Notes: a model not told the origin generated them from the letters alone. A stretch of DNA of 64,000 nucleotides from Styela clava (GCF_964204865.1 NC_135258.1:20239083-20303082); one strand, 5' to 3'. Counted from the first letter of the stretch, positions 25,001 to 36,889 are shown. A program made the numbers and translations.

Positions 25001-25391
25001 CGATTTTGGCTTTTCCAAAACAATACCCAGTGGACATGAAATCACAGTTCAAAGTATGGTTCAGCCTGGGACTGATGGCTGGCGTTCGCCCGAGTTGCTC
25101 AAAGGCGCCAAGGCTATTGGCAAAGGGTCTGACGTATATCCTCTTGCGCTGATATTCGGTTATGTTTGGTCACACGGTAAACACGTTTTCGGCAATGACC
25201 CCCATTCATGGAATCATTACATAAAACGCAATAAAAACTTGAACCTTGATCAACTGCAAATACCAGACCGCGATCGTGGAAAGTCTTTGCTAAACAAGAT
25301 GCTGAAGCAAAACCCTTCTGAACGACCAACAACTTCGGAAATCTTGCAGCACGATGTCTTCAAACAACACGGAGCGAGTAAACCTGTTTAA
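22073..25391 (+). CDS. Small IRE1-type protein kinase without RNase domain
   Basis: A four-exon model, all junctions in phase 1: 22073-22094 (ATG, MAESSPE), 22602-22700, 23673-23699 and 24547-25391, giving 330 residues. Acceptors are CCAAG, TTTTCACAG and TTATTTTTAG; donors are GTAATT, GTAATT and GTGAGA. The last exon is a protein kinase domain closest in look to IRE1/RNase L. It has the ATP lysine in IAVK (K90), the alpha-C Glu near 101, catalytic loop NRDLKPHNVLL (Asn instead of His before R184-D185), DFG at 202-204, GTDGWRSPE in the activation segment and SHGKHVFG, like IRE1's GKHPFG. The glycine loop is degenerate. It stops right after the C-lobe (HDVFKQ), where IRE1 and RNase L carry the KEN RNase domain, which is absent. 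There is no signal peptide or membrane segment, so it should be cytosolic. Residues 8-40 are a Gly/Asn-rich segment. The short upstream exons are predictions. The kinase exon is secure. Confidence 0.72.
23765..23950. repeat. ACATTTGCACC repeat tract (intronic)
   Basis: Irregular short repeats such as ACATTTGCACCTGCACC, GGACATTTGAACTTGC, ATACATTTGCACTC and CATCCACGTACA lie in the last intron of the kinase model. They resemble the tract at 18600-18810. An open frame over it is an artefact. Confidence 0.55.
24436..24479. mobile_element. hAT-type terminus in the last intron of the kinase gene
   Basis: The stretch ends GCGGTTGGAAACCATTGCTG. On the minus strand it opens CAGCAATGGTTTCCAACCGC followed by GCTCCGCGGTCCCGC, a recognisable hAT MITE end. 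It lies about 70 bp before the kinase exon acceptor. The other end was not found. Confidence 0.5.
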
Positions 25392-25622
25392 TTTTAAATG
25401 TAATCAATAATTTTACATAAACTTATTTTTGCTTGCCGATATAATGGTTCAAAGTTCGACAATATGATTGGACAATTGTTGAAGCGATTTATCAAATATT
25501 ATTATATATATTGAAAAGCGTATTTTAATAAATAACTTTTTATACATATCTGAAAATCCGGAGTGCTCAGAATGGCAGGAATTTTGTTTCACGCATATCG
25601 TGTTTTATTTTTATTTCTGAAG

Positions 25623-26359
25623 GTTACCTCAAAAGAAACGAATCTGTTGCCATCTATGCTAGTATTACCAATACGTCCCAGGACTCTGCCGAGGAAAACA
25701 AAAACTTAAAATCAGGTAAATTGATACAATTAATAACTACATAATAGATGACCCTATATTGACTTGGGCTCGATGGATAAATATTGAGATTAATAGACTA
25801 GTATCTCACTCTTGAAAATTTCTATATTCGATGTATACAGAATCAATTGCTAAAGAGAAGAAATCTTTTCTGAAGAAGACCATGCGAGCATTTTCCAACT
25901 TGAAAAGTTAGTAGAACCTATTATATTTTGTTTGTATACTACCAAGCACAAAACTTTTGCAACATTTTCAAGCGAAAATGACCACAGTGCTGGGAGTTCT
26001 CTTAATTTACATCACACAGACAGAGATAGTGTAACTCCTGTTTTAGCCACTGTTACTTGAGCAATTTTGAATTATATCGATGACCGCGTATGAAAATATC
26101 TTACTATAGGTTCACCTGATGCACAAAAGGCTACTCCCGCAATAAAACAGGAGGCGCAAGCACTTTCCGACTATGACAAAAGTGAGTCTTGCATTTTTTA
26201 AATAGAAGATGAGGAAAGGTCGCAAGCAATCTTTCCAATATTATGGAAAAATTATCAATGACTGCATATGTAAATATCTCATTATAGGTTCACCTGATGC
26301 ACAAAAGGCTACTCCTGCAACAAAAAATAAAGCACAAGCACTTTTCGACTATGACAAAA
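25623..26359 (+). CDS. Orphan phase-1 exon series, unknown product
   Basis: Four segments look like symmetric phase-1 exons: 25623-25715 (93 nt), 25841-25906 (66 nt), 26110-26181 (72 nt) and 26288-26359 (72 nt). Each has an AG acceptor and a donor (GTAAAT, GTTAGT, GTGAGT, GTGAGT) and reads without a stop in the shared phase: YLKRNESVAIYASITNT.., SIAKEKKSFLKKTMRAFSNLK, SPDAQKATPAIKQEAQ.. and SPDAQKATPATKNKAQ... The last two are tandem duplicates. They follow the kinase stop codon by 230 bp, so they belong to another transcript or to an alternative 3' end. I found neither a start nor a terminal exon. The composition is charged and polar, with no recognised domain and no membrane segment. Function unknown. 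Confidence 0.5.
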
Positions 26360-27030
26360 GTGAGTCTTGAATTTTTTTAACACAAATCAAGGAAATGTCG
26401 CGAGCAATCTCTCCACTATTATCTAAAAATACTGATAAAAACATCAAAGAGACACTGCCATGAAAAATACATATAAAACGATACAGTTCTCCACACTGTT
26501 GAGAAAAGAGCTAGGCAAAAAAGAATTCCACAAAGTGAAAGTTATTGTGAAGAATTTCAGAATAAAATTGCATATTGGAAGCAGAAATCAATACCGTGTA
26601 TGATAATAAAAACTATCGACTGTAGACGGCGGGGTTTTTAATGCGAAAATAAAACATACAGGCTAGAAAAACTAAAGCGTAAGAAATTCCCAAGTGAGAA
26701 GGTCTCCGTTATAACACCGCTCATTAAAAAAAAGACTTTTTCAATGGATACTAATTTTTCTGTTGCGTGAAATATTCAATCCAGGATCGATGTGAGCATT
26801 CAATGCGTCTTGCAATTTTAGTTTAATTGTGTTTAATGTAACACACGGTTGTGTCGAATTGCGATAAAATAAAGGTATTGTTACTCTAAAACTGATTCCT
26901 GGTAAACTGTCGGATTATATTTAATTTTGATTTGATCCTGCGATTTTGTCAAATTCGAACCGTTCCAGCAAAACTGGTTGCCACTTATATATATATATTT
27001 GAGATACCGCCTTTGGAAAAATTCCACGAT
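26360..27030. other. Region after the orphan exons
   Basis: No further exon in the required phase could be supported (a candidate at 26662 meets TAG at once). AATAAAATTG near 26569 and AATAAAGG near 26868 are possible polyadenylation words. Nothing else is seen. Confidence 0.35.
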
Positions 27031-27370
27031 CCGCGATAAAGTCCCGAATAGTACAATTTATTCCAGTACGATAAAACTGATTATTATACTCTATAGACTA
27101 GAGTCTATTCTATATACTGGTTTATATTCCAGAAAAATCAAGTGTGGCCCGGCGGCAATTCAGGAATATATAAGTGACTATGGTATAGTTTCCATAGCCA
27201 CGAATCATACATGGTGTACGCCTACGGAAACTTTGGCGATCAACAATTTTCGATAAAATCCCAAATAGTACAATTTATTTCAGTACGAGGAAACACTGAC
27301 TTCGATATAATTTTCAAAGTCACGGACCCACCATACATAATGTGCGCCTACGGAAATTTCGGTGATTCGG
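27031..27370 (+). repeat. Degenerate imperfect tandem duplication
   Basis: CGATAAAGTCCCGAATAGTA (27031) recurs as CGATAAAATCCCAAATAGTA (27250), and GTGTACGCCTACGGAAACTT (about 27214) recurs as GTGCGCCTACGGAAATTTCG (about 27342). The second unit lacks about 90 bp of the first. There is no coding evidence. The open frames 26978-27256 and 27211-27483 are incidental. Confidence 0.6.
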
Positions 27371-28577
27371 AAACTTGTGGACGTTTCGTTTCATTTTTGG
27401 TATTTTCTAAGACCGATTTTAGTTGCGCATTACTTTTTTTATGTTCAGTCAATAATTTAGGTTACGGATTCACGACATCATAAATATCCGCTCCACGAAG
27501 TCAGTAATGATAACATCGATCGCTTAAAATTTGGCGGTTAAATGACAAACGGTGTAATAAGGAAGTCCAAAGTCGACGCAAGCGATGGAACTCGGAGTGA
27601 AAGCAATTTGTACTGTGAATTCACTCATTAATAGTTGTCTTTAACATCTGCTGCCAATGTGAAAGCACAATTCAGCCGAATATATAAAGAAATAAACTTT
27701 CGTGTCCAGCGTTGCGTAAGAAATAATACTAGTAAAAACAGAGTGGGCGAGGAAACTTCATGATGTCGATCGCTTTTAAAAAATACCATCAACGATTATG
27801 ACAAACGTTAAAACGCCCCGTTGTCACCGCCATTTCATCTTCTATTAATTTCTAAAAGGAGTTTTACATTAAAAATATTCATTATTTTGACTATTCGGTA
27901 TTCGTTGAAAATATTCGAATTATTCGATTCGAAAAAATATTCGATTTTGCCCATCCCTAGTTCCGACTGGCAGTCGCAGCCAGTAACGATCTAAACGTGT
28001 TATGTTAAAATGAAAGCTCTCTAAAGTAAACTTATTATTAACACATATTCATGTTCTTATTATCAAACTATATAAGCAACAGTTATTCCTGTGATATGTG
28101 TTCTAGGTAATGTTTAGGCCATAATTGTATTCCGTTTTTCCTTATTCTAGTTCTATCACAAGTTCGGAGACTGTGTGTGTTACGCTCGGTACAAGGCCCT
28201 ATTCAAGCAGCCACTAATATCTAACAATATTGTATACTTTCCTGAAGACCAATATCTTTTCGGTTCGGCATTGCCTATCACTTTATTACACCTGGGTGTG
28301 TTGGAAGCATGGTATTTGAACCTGAGATGTGTAATCCGCGATGCTAACAAAGTAACTTCTCGCCCTTCTCTCCTTATAAATATTGTTTGACGGACGGTTG
28401 GTTTATTTCATGGCTTATATTTGCCTTATAATGTACATGCGAAATTGTCCAATTTTAAAAACCATATGTTAAAACCCATAACCGTAACACGGGTAGAAGC
28501 ATAGGTTATTATTTATCAACATTCCTCTTGTAGAGTGTACATTTCTTATGTCTTATCTCTGTGGAGTACATTTCATA
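27371..28577. other. Intergenic region, nothing recognised
   Basis: AT-rich sequence with repeated ATTCG/TATTCGAA words at 27880-27950, which look like a decayed repeat edge. The open frame 28175-28390 has no domain. Confidence 0.35.
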
Positions 28578-28640
28578 AAGTACTTCCGTGGTATGTGAAT
28601 CAAGATGGCGGACACCGGAATGTAGTATGTGTACCAGTGC
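28578..28640 (+). mobile_element. 236-bp MITE family, left end only
   Basis: CTTCCGTGGTATGTGAATCA followed by AGATGGCGGACACCGGAATG matches the first 60 bp of the MITE at 49034-49269 and 53755-53990. The remainder is missing or too diverged. Confidence 0.6.
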
Positions 28641-30095
28641 TATTGTGCTTAGAACCCTGAAAGCTGAATCACGATTTGGAAAGATTTATACACCAAATTC
28701 CCATAGTAGAGGGGGTTTACCACCTCCTGATTTCACAAAAATCTAAATAAGTCACAAAACACGATGCGAAAGCTGGATATTGGAGCATCAAACTTGAACC
28801 TATTCCTAAAAAATGAACAACATTTAGAACAATATGTGGAAGGTTTTCCTTCGTTCGCTTACCATTTGTTTCAGAAAAGAATGGATGTAATAATTGAACA
28901 ATGTGTAAGATGTGTTGAAATATCTGATGATACTGTTATTCATGACTCAACTGAGGCCGAACATGACTAACGCTGCTTGCATTTACGAAAGTGGCATGGC
29001 ACGAAAAGACAAACGTAAGTTCATTTTTGGAAGAAACTACACTGACAAAAGAATTTTTTTAGACCCTAAAAAATCAAAAGACATTATGAAATTGCAGACT
29101 GCTTAAGATAAACACGACCTACAAAAATCCATTGAAATGGCAACATTTTTGGCATGTTATATGCCTTGCCAAGTTTATCTAAGAAATCTACAATACTCGA
29201 AGATACGTTAAAAAAAGATATTACAATACTATGATCCAAAATCGTCAGTAAATTTAGACGTGGATTGGTTCACAGAAGACTTAGAACATGACATGTTATA
29301 TATTTACTTGTGTAGCCACGGAGCTATGAAATTTGCTAGCAAATACTCAGTATAATTACAGTAGCCTAATATTGAGGTAAAATGGAAAAGGGATGATACT
29401 TATAGATACACTGTCAAGGTTGCCAAACTCTGAGTAAAGCGCTGACATTGATCTTGATAGTCGAGTATAGAGTAGCCTATCATATGCGAATCTTCAAATG
29501 TGTAAGTTGATATGTTGAATTTTTTATTTAGTTCAAGTTCAGATCCTAGAAGTAACTTCGTGATCCTGTTTTAAAATCTCTTATGCCACATATTATATGA
29601 AGGCTGACCTGAGGATATATATTCTGTTTTCTGGCATTGTGTTGTCTGGTACTTGTCGCTTTATTGTATGCTTGTCGTTTTGTTTAAAGTATTTGGTTGT
29701 GTTGAGATTGTTTATTAATAAATAAAATAGCATAACTTGAAGTGAACATTGAGAAGAAACTTGACGTCAGACCATATTGGAAGATATTCTGAACTCGGAT
29801 ATTTATTTCATAGACTGCCGGTACGCTATCTCAAAGGTTGGACTGAATACCAAGATGGTTTGGCTGATACATACAACAGTTCACACCTAACCATGTTGTT
29901 TTAGAGCTCAAGTACGAAAAGTTGACATGCTTATTTATTGCACGTCACGAATATTTGATTAATTATCCTATAAGATTTGACATATATACACTCTTCTTTG
30001 TTTTAATTCTTATACTGTCGTGCTTTCTATAAATTTCTAGTGGTTTCCTAATTAATGAATTTCATTTGACTTGACCTCAATGTTTACGAGTCTGG
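28641..30095. other. Intergenic region, nothing firmly recognised
   Basis: Short open frames at 28764-28970 and 28912-29106 have codon-like composition (for example MRKLDIGASNLNLFLKNEQH) but no known domain and are broken by stops. They may be remnants of a mobile-element protein. No RNA gene or clear repeat boundary is visible. Confidence 0.3.
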
Positions 30096-30099
30096 TGCG

Positions 30100-30400
30100 A
30101 GTCTACTGGCGATGTTTTCAGAAATGCCGAACAGAACTCAGTAAAAATATTGAATCGTTTGTAGTGCGTTTGCGTGAATTACCTCATACATGTGATTTTA
30201 CTGATGCTGCCCGTGATATAAAGAACGATTTATTTCCGGGGTTGTGATTCTAGAATTCGCCCTAAAGCTCTACAACAGCGTGTCTGATAAGTTTAATGCT
30301 GCTTGGTGTTTTGGTGAAAAGTACCATACCACGAGTGTGTGCCGATTGAAGAGAAAATATCCAGGAAAAACAGTATCAAAGTATTTGACCACTTCAAGTC
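30100..30400 (+). pseudogene. Ty3-like retroelement Gag fragment
   Basis: The frame ending at TGA 30247 reads NIESFVVRLRELPHTCDFTD and then AARDIKNDLFPGL. This matches the shape of the capsid region of Ty3/gypsy Gag (FVxxLRxL..C.F....I.D.L..G). After the stop, another frame continues with ALQQRV-like sequence and CFGEKYHTTSVCRLKRKYPG, similar to a zinc knuckle that has lost one Cys. No LTR, protease or reverse transcriptase was found nearby. It is a short dead fragment. Confidence 0.5.
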
Positions 30401-30792
30401 TGGTAGTCTCATCTTTTATGGGAATACCTTTTGATTACTCATTGGGTCATTTGATTTATACATACATTGTGAAACACAAAACACACAACAACCTGCTAAT
30501 GCCTAATATCTGTCTTAAGTATAAAAAGGTAAACTTACTTAGTGACTGACTTTCAACGGTACGATATTGATTTTTTACCAAAGCCCACAAGTTTTAGAGA
30601 TTCCCAGTTAGCCGAAAAAAGCTCGTTTACTTGTGATCACTTAATCTGTCCATAAATTATTATGTTTATAAAACCGGCCTGTCGATTTTTTTCGGATTGA
30701 TTTTGCCAAATCTGTCGGTAGGGCTGAGATACAAATAAGGACTCGGCCTGGCTGAGAAAACGTGCCGTATAGTAACAGACGGCATCAACTCA

Positions 30793-31145
30793 GATGTGCG
30801 GCGCGGCGGTGTGGCTCAATGGCGCGGCAGTGTGGCTCAACGGGCTAAGCGTCAGGAATACGCTCCCCACCGCACCTCTAATTACTCTGCGTGGGTTCGC
30901 AGGTTCGAATCCCTTGCAGGGATGGTTATGTGCGAGAGGATTGCTGGACTCCTCGCCGTCGTTGGGTGGTTCACGTAACCGCTGGTCGGTTACGGCTTCC
31001 TCCACCACCAAGTCCATGTTTCCGGAAAAAAAAATATATAACTAATCCCATACCCGACTTGGAATGGTAACTGGACGAGAGACCGTGGTTCGCCATATGG
31101 ATAAGCCGTCTTATCGGCTTTCCTCTCCCCCGGGATAAATATGTA
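30793..31145 (+). mobile_element. tRNA-derived SINE, copy 1
   Basis: The head has the layout of a tRNA with pol III boxes: A-box-like GTGGCTCAACGGGCTAAGCG and B-box GGTTCGAATCCC about 70 bp later. The first 25 bp are duplicated (GTGTGGCTCAATGGCGCGGC then GTGTGGCTCAACGGGC). Downstream are a conserved CGCCGTCGTTGGGTGGTTCA block, a short A-rich run and a GGATAAATATGTAAATCC tail. A second copy lies at 47634-47807 on the minus strand. A functional tRNA is unlikely, because the head does not fold as a clean cloverleaf and is repeated with extra sequence. Confidence 0.8.
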
Positions 31146-32845
31146 AATCCTATCCTATGTGAATCCACTTCTTATCTGTAAACTGCCGTGGTCCCGTTTT
31201 GTAGCTGCAGCCAATCGCCAATTCGAGTTCATAATAAATACAAACGATCTTGATCCTATAACCCGTTGATACTTTCGTGCAAATAATTGTAGTAAGTATT
31301 TATTTTGATAAATTACAATCTGATAATCCCATTGAACTCTACGATGCAATCTTGATTGCATGGATCCGACCGTCGTCGGGTGCGGACGTGTCAGCTGGAA
31401 AAGACTAGTGAATGCTACGCGTTATATGTTTCGGTATCTGTATCTCCACTATCTCGTAATATCAACATCAGCAAAGCTCATCCACTCTATTCCGTCACTT
31501 GCTCGTGGGACAGAGAAGCTATATCATTCGTGGAACACGTTGGGAAAACTGGTGTATTCGTGAGTTATAATTTATTATTGGATCAGACATTCGTTATCGA
31601 ATTTAACATTTCCTATAGTACTATCAAAAATAAGTACTGGGTTGTTGGTTGTAAAGGCGTTGAGACTGGCTCACCATGTCATCTGCTAATGTCGACATGG
31701 AATGCCAGTCAACAACATACAAGCGAAGATTGGCTGATGACAATGATGATTCGAGCAATGTAAGCAAAGTTAAGATCAATGTGCAATGTGATACCATCAA
31801 ACAAAACCACCGAGAACCTGCTATTGAACAAACGAACTCTCAACAACAGGTGGATTTCACAAATCTATGTGTGCTAATTAAAGCTACTAAGGCAGGCCGT
31901 CAATTGCGATCATATAATCCGCTCGTTGTATCGGATTCTCTAAAGAAATTAATAGGTGAATGCGAAAGCACCCGTCCATTACCTTCTGGCGACTTGCTCG
32001 TAAAATGCGTCACAACGAAGCAATTTAGCGCCTTAATTGCATGCAATAATCTAGGAAACGCTTCAACGTCGATCCCCGTCAAAACAGAAAAATACCTGAG
32101 TCGAGATTTTTCTGCACAGTGCGTTATCAAACACGTTCCAGAAGATTTGACAGACAATGAGATAGCTTGCTTCCTTGCTAAATTCCGCGTTGTACAAGCA
32201 AAGCGACTAAAACGTAAAACAAGCTCGGGCTTTGAACTTTGCTCTACGGTCTTATTGAATTTCAGCACAAATATTGTGCCTTCTACGGTTGAGATTGGAT
32301 ACCTGAGGTTCAAGACCCATGAATATAACCCACCTCCGATACGGTGTTTCAATTGTAACAGATATGGGCATATTGGTAAACATTGTCGCGGTAAGAAGCG
32401 CTGCACCCGCTGCGGCGGAGAACACGAACAAGCATCATGCAATGCTACACCACATTGTACAAATTGCGGTCTTTCTCATAGTGCTGCATATGCGGGATGT
32501 AAGAGATATAAAGAAGAAGCTCAAATTCAGATTATTCGTAAAAACAAAAATTTAAACTACTCCGACGCTCGCGAATCTATATATCTTGCAAGAAAGAAAG
32601 CATCTGGCCAAGTAAATAAAAATCTTTTTCTGTCCCAGGATAACTTCCCGTCTTTAAAAACAAAGAAAAAACAAGACAGTTGGGTCTCCACACCATTCAT
32701 CAGTCTGGCAGAGAAAACACCACGCCATACCAGAACGCTAGAAACTGGTAGTACTGACATTTCTCTAGATAGCAGTGACCAACATTCCAGGACATCCGAT
32801 CGACAACGACAAGGAGATATCACCCATTCTTTATCTAAATCTGAC

Positions 32846-35800
32846 CAATGACATTAAACAACATGATGCGCAACTCCGGCATTTTTGTCCGAAGATCGTA
32901 TTCGATAGCACGCTCCAATGCACATACTTGACGAGACGAAAACGATCGGATGTGTGCTGCTTTCGAGGCGTAGTACGAATGGTGTTCGTGCCTGCTTTGA
33001 CAGTTGTTGTCGATTTTAATGATATTTTTGAAAGTTGGGGTAAAAAGAAATCGGTAAAAGGTAAGGTGAATACTATTGTTGTATATCACACCCGGGCATC
33101 GCACTGTTAAGTACATGTGGGAAAGCCAGCCTTTGTCATATACTACGAAGTTATTAATTCAGTACGGTACGTAGTTGCCCATTTGCCGAAATTACATATT
33201 TACTTACCCCTTATGGTTTCAAATAGTTCATGCACCTCCAGTTAGATTTTTTTTAATCAGTGAGGATATATACTCATTGTTGATTGCTGCTCATTGTAAC
33301 ATACTATTGCGCATTCACTTTTATTTGCGTATTGAATCAAAGTGTTAACAAGTTCACCTATCATTTCACTCATACCGGTCTATATTGTATAGTCTGATTT
33401 CTCAAGTATTTGGAGCCACGAATGCTTGTAATTTTCTGACTAAACCCTTTTATTAGTTGGTTTATATACCAAATTCAGTAAAATATTTTTTACATAAAAC
33501 ATGAGATATTGGATTTATTAGCTTTTCCATTCTAAATCATATAGACTGCTTCATTTATTCTTAACGAAAATTAATAAATCTCCTCTCTTTCTTCAGATGT
33601 GAAAGTTGTGGACAAACCTGTCTAAGCATTGTGAGACTCTTGCAGTACAAGAGGCAATAGCAGAAATAGTAAGTATATCAATCAAGAAATTAAGCCGACA
33701 TAAAGCAAAACTTTCAACTATTCGTCTAATCTCAATTTCCTATTTTTATTCACAGGACAACTATAGCAGACGGGGAGATATCAGAAGTCTGGCGACATAT
33801 CAGTGACAGTGTGATTCCAAGAAATATAATGTTTGCAATAGAAAAACAACCTATGGGGGCATGCAAAGACATTTGACCCTCCGGTAGAGTTGTTTATGGC
33901 CCCACCCACATCCTGCAGGGCTTGAGGAAAATAACTAAAAATTCCAAAGCGTAAGATTGCATAAGCGGTCTTATTTGTAAAAAGGCACAAAACACGCCAG
34001 ACATACTTAAAACAGCTTTGGAAATGAGGATTACGGGTACCTCACTGCACCTGTGTTATATTTGGTTCATCAACTTTTGGTAGTACTATAGAAGAAATTC
34101 CGGAAGGGGTATAATCATCATTCATGATAAAATACTATCATATATTTTTTGAACAACTTCAATCTAGACCAGGGATCTCAAACTCGCGGCCCCAGAGAAC
34201 TTCCAGTGCGGCCCTCGAACGCTTAACAATAATTGTAATAGTATTTTGGAAGTTTTATTTTATCTAAATGTAATAGATTTTTCAAACCTTCTAAAGTGAA
34301 ATTGATTATTCACACAGAAAACAATTTACTGAAAGTAGTTTTGGAATATTAATTTTTTTTGTCCACATTTTGAACCAATTAAGAATACACATCAAGCTAG
34401 CAAAAGAATACTTGAATAAGACACTTGAGTGATTAAATTAAACGCAAAGTACATGAAGACGGTGGCATTTTCGAAGAAAATGGGAGTTGTAACATTTCTG
34501 CTCTTCACAAAATTCTGAAGCACATTGTTTAATTTGTCATATTTCCATCAAAACAATCAAAAAACACAATAAGCTCAGCAGTCAATATGACAAATTCGAA
34601 GACCAACTTCGAACAGAAAATTTCCATGTGTTTGTATATTAATATAATTATACAACGACTTAGTTACTAAAAATCAATATCAATAATAATTCAAGCAATC
34701 CTATGCCACGCAATGTAGTGCGAAATGTCTTGTCGAAAAAATCTGTCATTTGTTTTTCTACTGATCTATACATGAAATGATAAAAGTAACTTTTTTACAT
34801 TACTGGAATTGATTAAACATTCGTAAAGATCCAGATAAACCCATGATCATGTGGCCTCGTTAGTTAGAGTTGGTACTATAAAATCATTTCAGACTGGCCT
34901 TAGTATGCTGGTGACACAAAAAAGATGCCTAACGCCAGGACAAATGTAATTATTAAAACATTGAGTTTATACTGTAGTATTTTTGTTAATTTTAGGTTCA
35001 TATATTTAGATTAAGTTATTTTTAGTGTATGTATTATTCTTTCCTTATTCAAAGCTTGTTCAAAAATGATTTTGATGGTTGTACATAGAATTTTACGATT
35101 TTTTATAATAAATACTGTAACTTGCAAATGTTGCAATAATAGTGGAATGCAAATATTAATATGTAATTGCATTTGAAATTGAAGAAAATAATAAAACTTA
35201 ATCCAACTGTTTAGTTGCATCACAATATATGTCACAAACTAAAACTATCTTAAAAATATCTTTTAAGTATACATTATCAAAAACTGTTTGCGGCTCTTTT
35301 TACAATTTTCAAAATGCAATGCGGCTCTCGAAAACCCATGAGTTTGACACCACTGATCTATTCTAGACGATTCAAGCATTGCTTTGGGAAATTATATCAC
35401 TTCAATTAAATTGAAATAATCTCGCTATATTAAATACAAAATCGTTGCTATCATAAAGGTAAACCAATTCAGCCACTCGAAATATATTGGCCTTCACAAA
35501 GCAATGGAGGCAAAATTGAGAGTTCATGAGCTATGAACATTTGTTCTTTTCTTTGTCTTGAACTTTTCATACTCCACAGCCCCTATTATTTTTTTTAATT
35601 TTAATTACCATGTGGTGGTCATACATATCTTTAACTTGTATTTTCTGTCATGATGTATTATCTCAATGTGCCAAACTATTAATTAGTGTGCATATTTTGC
35701 TTCCAGATGACATAAATGTATTGTCATGTTTATTACCTCAGCTTGGAGTATTGACAAGAAAAAGGTGCCAGTAAATTAGGTAAAAAAATTTTCAACTCAT

Positions 35801-36645
35801 TGTTATAATCAGAATTCACAATCAATAGGAATTATAAACAGCCAACAATCAGTGAGAATTATATGCGAAATCCCTCAGAATAAATTTGTCTAAAATCGGA
35901 GGAAGGCAAAAAATATAGGTAGTTTCCATCCACACAAGCATTTCAAGAAGACTTGCTCGAGCCAAACTAAATGAGCATCGTCAGGTGATCGGTAAGGCTG
36001 CAAGTTGAATTCAGCCCTGCAACCTCCTGCATAGAAGATAATATTAATTAGTGGGCTATGAGCTAAATTCCTAAATTTAAACAAACCTATTTACGATGCA
36101 TTATGTACCAGCAATGTTACCTACGATTAACTGAATATGTAATATGTCTTATAAATTCACCTACAAAAGCAAGTTCGATAGGTGCAAACTTTGTGTTATG
36201 GAATTGTATCGCAGCACAGTTTTGTATGACACCCTCTTTAAATGAAATTTCAATGATTAAGCGCAAACATTAAAATTACTAACTTTGAACTTTGTCATTA
36301 TCTGCACAATGTTCCACACAAATCTTTCCGCTATCGCGTTTGTAATCTTCTCTGATAAAAAAAAAACGTCTATGATGTCCAGAATTGCTCTTTACAGCTT
36401 GCCTGTTATTCCAGCTTTCCAAGTAAGCAAAACTTCTTAGATATAGAGATTATTTTGTTTCGTTACAGGCGCAAAAAGACAGGTACTACACGTAAAAAAG
36501 ACGCCGAGTAGCAAAAGCGAGCGGAAAACGGACGCGAAAGGCGACGAGAAATACGTGCATTGGTGCGTATCATGAAATATAATGTTTCGCCTGTAGTCTT
36601 ACGGAGTGACGTCAGAGTTGCCTATCATGTTGTTTAATGTCATTG
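32846..36645. mobile_element. 3.8-kb TIR DNA transposon inside LINE ORF1
   Basis: Ends are inverted repeats of about 31 bp. Left CAATGACATTAAACAACATG and its continuation ATGCGCAACTC; right, on the minus strand, the same first 22 bases then AGGCAACTC. The first 22 bases match exactly and two or three mismatches follow. ATCTGAC flanks both sides (32839-32845 and 36646-36652). No intact transposase is seen. A few segments look exon-like (33597-33668 with TTCAG and GTAAGT; a basic stretch KKTGTTRKKDAE at about 36475) but contain stops. The 7-8-bp duplication and CA start would fit P-like or hAT-like elements; the family is unresolved. Confidence 0.88.
34170..35355. mobile_element. hAT element nested in the 3.8-kb transposon
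   Basis: Starts CAGGGATCTCAAACTCGCGG and ends ATGAGTTTGACACCACTG. The inner GCGGCCC at the left mirrors TGCGGCTC at the right. The flanks ATCTAGAC and ATCTATTC agree at six of eight positions. The interior is AT-rich and has no transposase. It is the innermost member of the nest. Confidence 0.8.
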
Positions 36646-36889
36646 ATCTGACCAATCACAGGCAGAGCGTCTTGATATAAACGAAAATGTGCCAAAACAA
36701 AGACCACAAATCACTGTAGATCCCATTCAATTTTTCGCATTTTTAACTGAGGTTATACAAAACACTATAGTTGCTAGTTCGAAAGGAGAAAGTGTTGACA
36801 TATCTTCCATAATATCCATGTCAGCCGGAAAACAATTTGGATTTGATTTAAACAGTGTAACGCTTCAGTACATGGCTTCTGACGAAATT

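Noticed and set aside
30793-30920. A tRNA gene
   Set aside because: A- and B-box-like motifs are present, but the head is duplicated, does not form a clean cloverleaf and recurs at 47634-47807 with a conserved extension, so it is a SINE.
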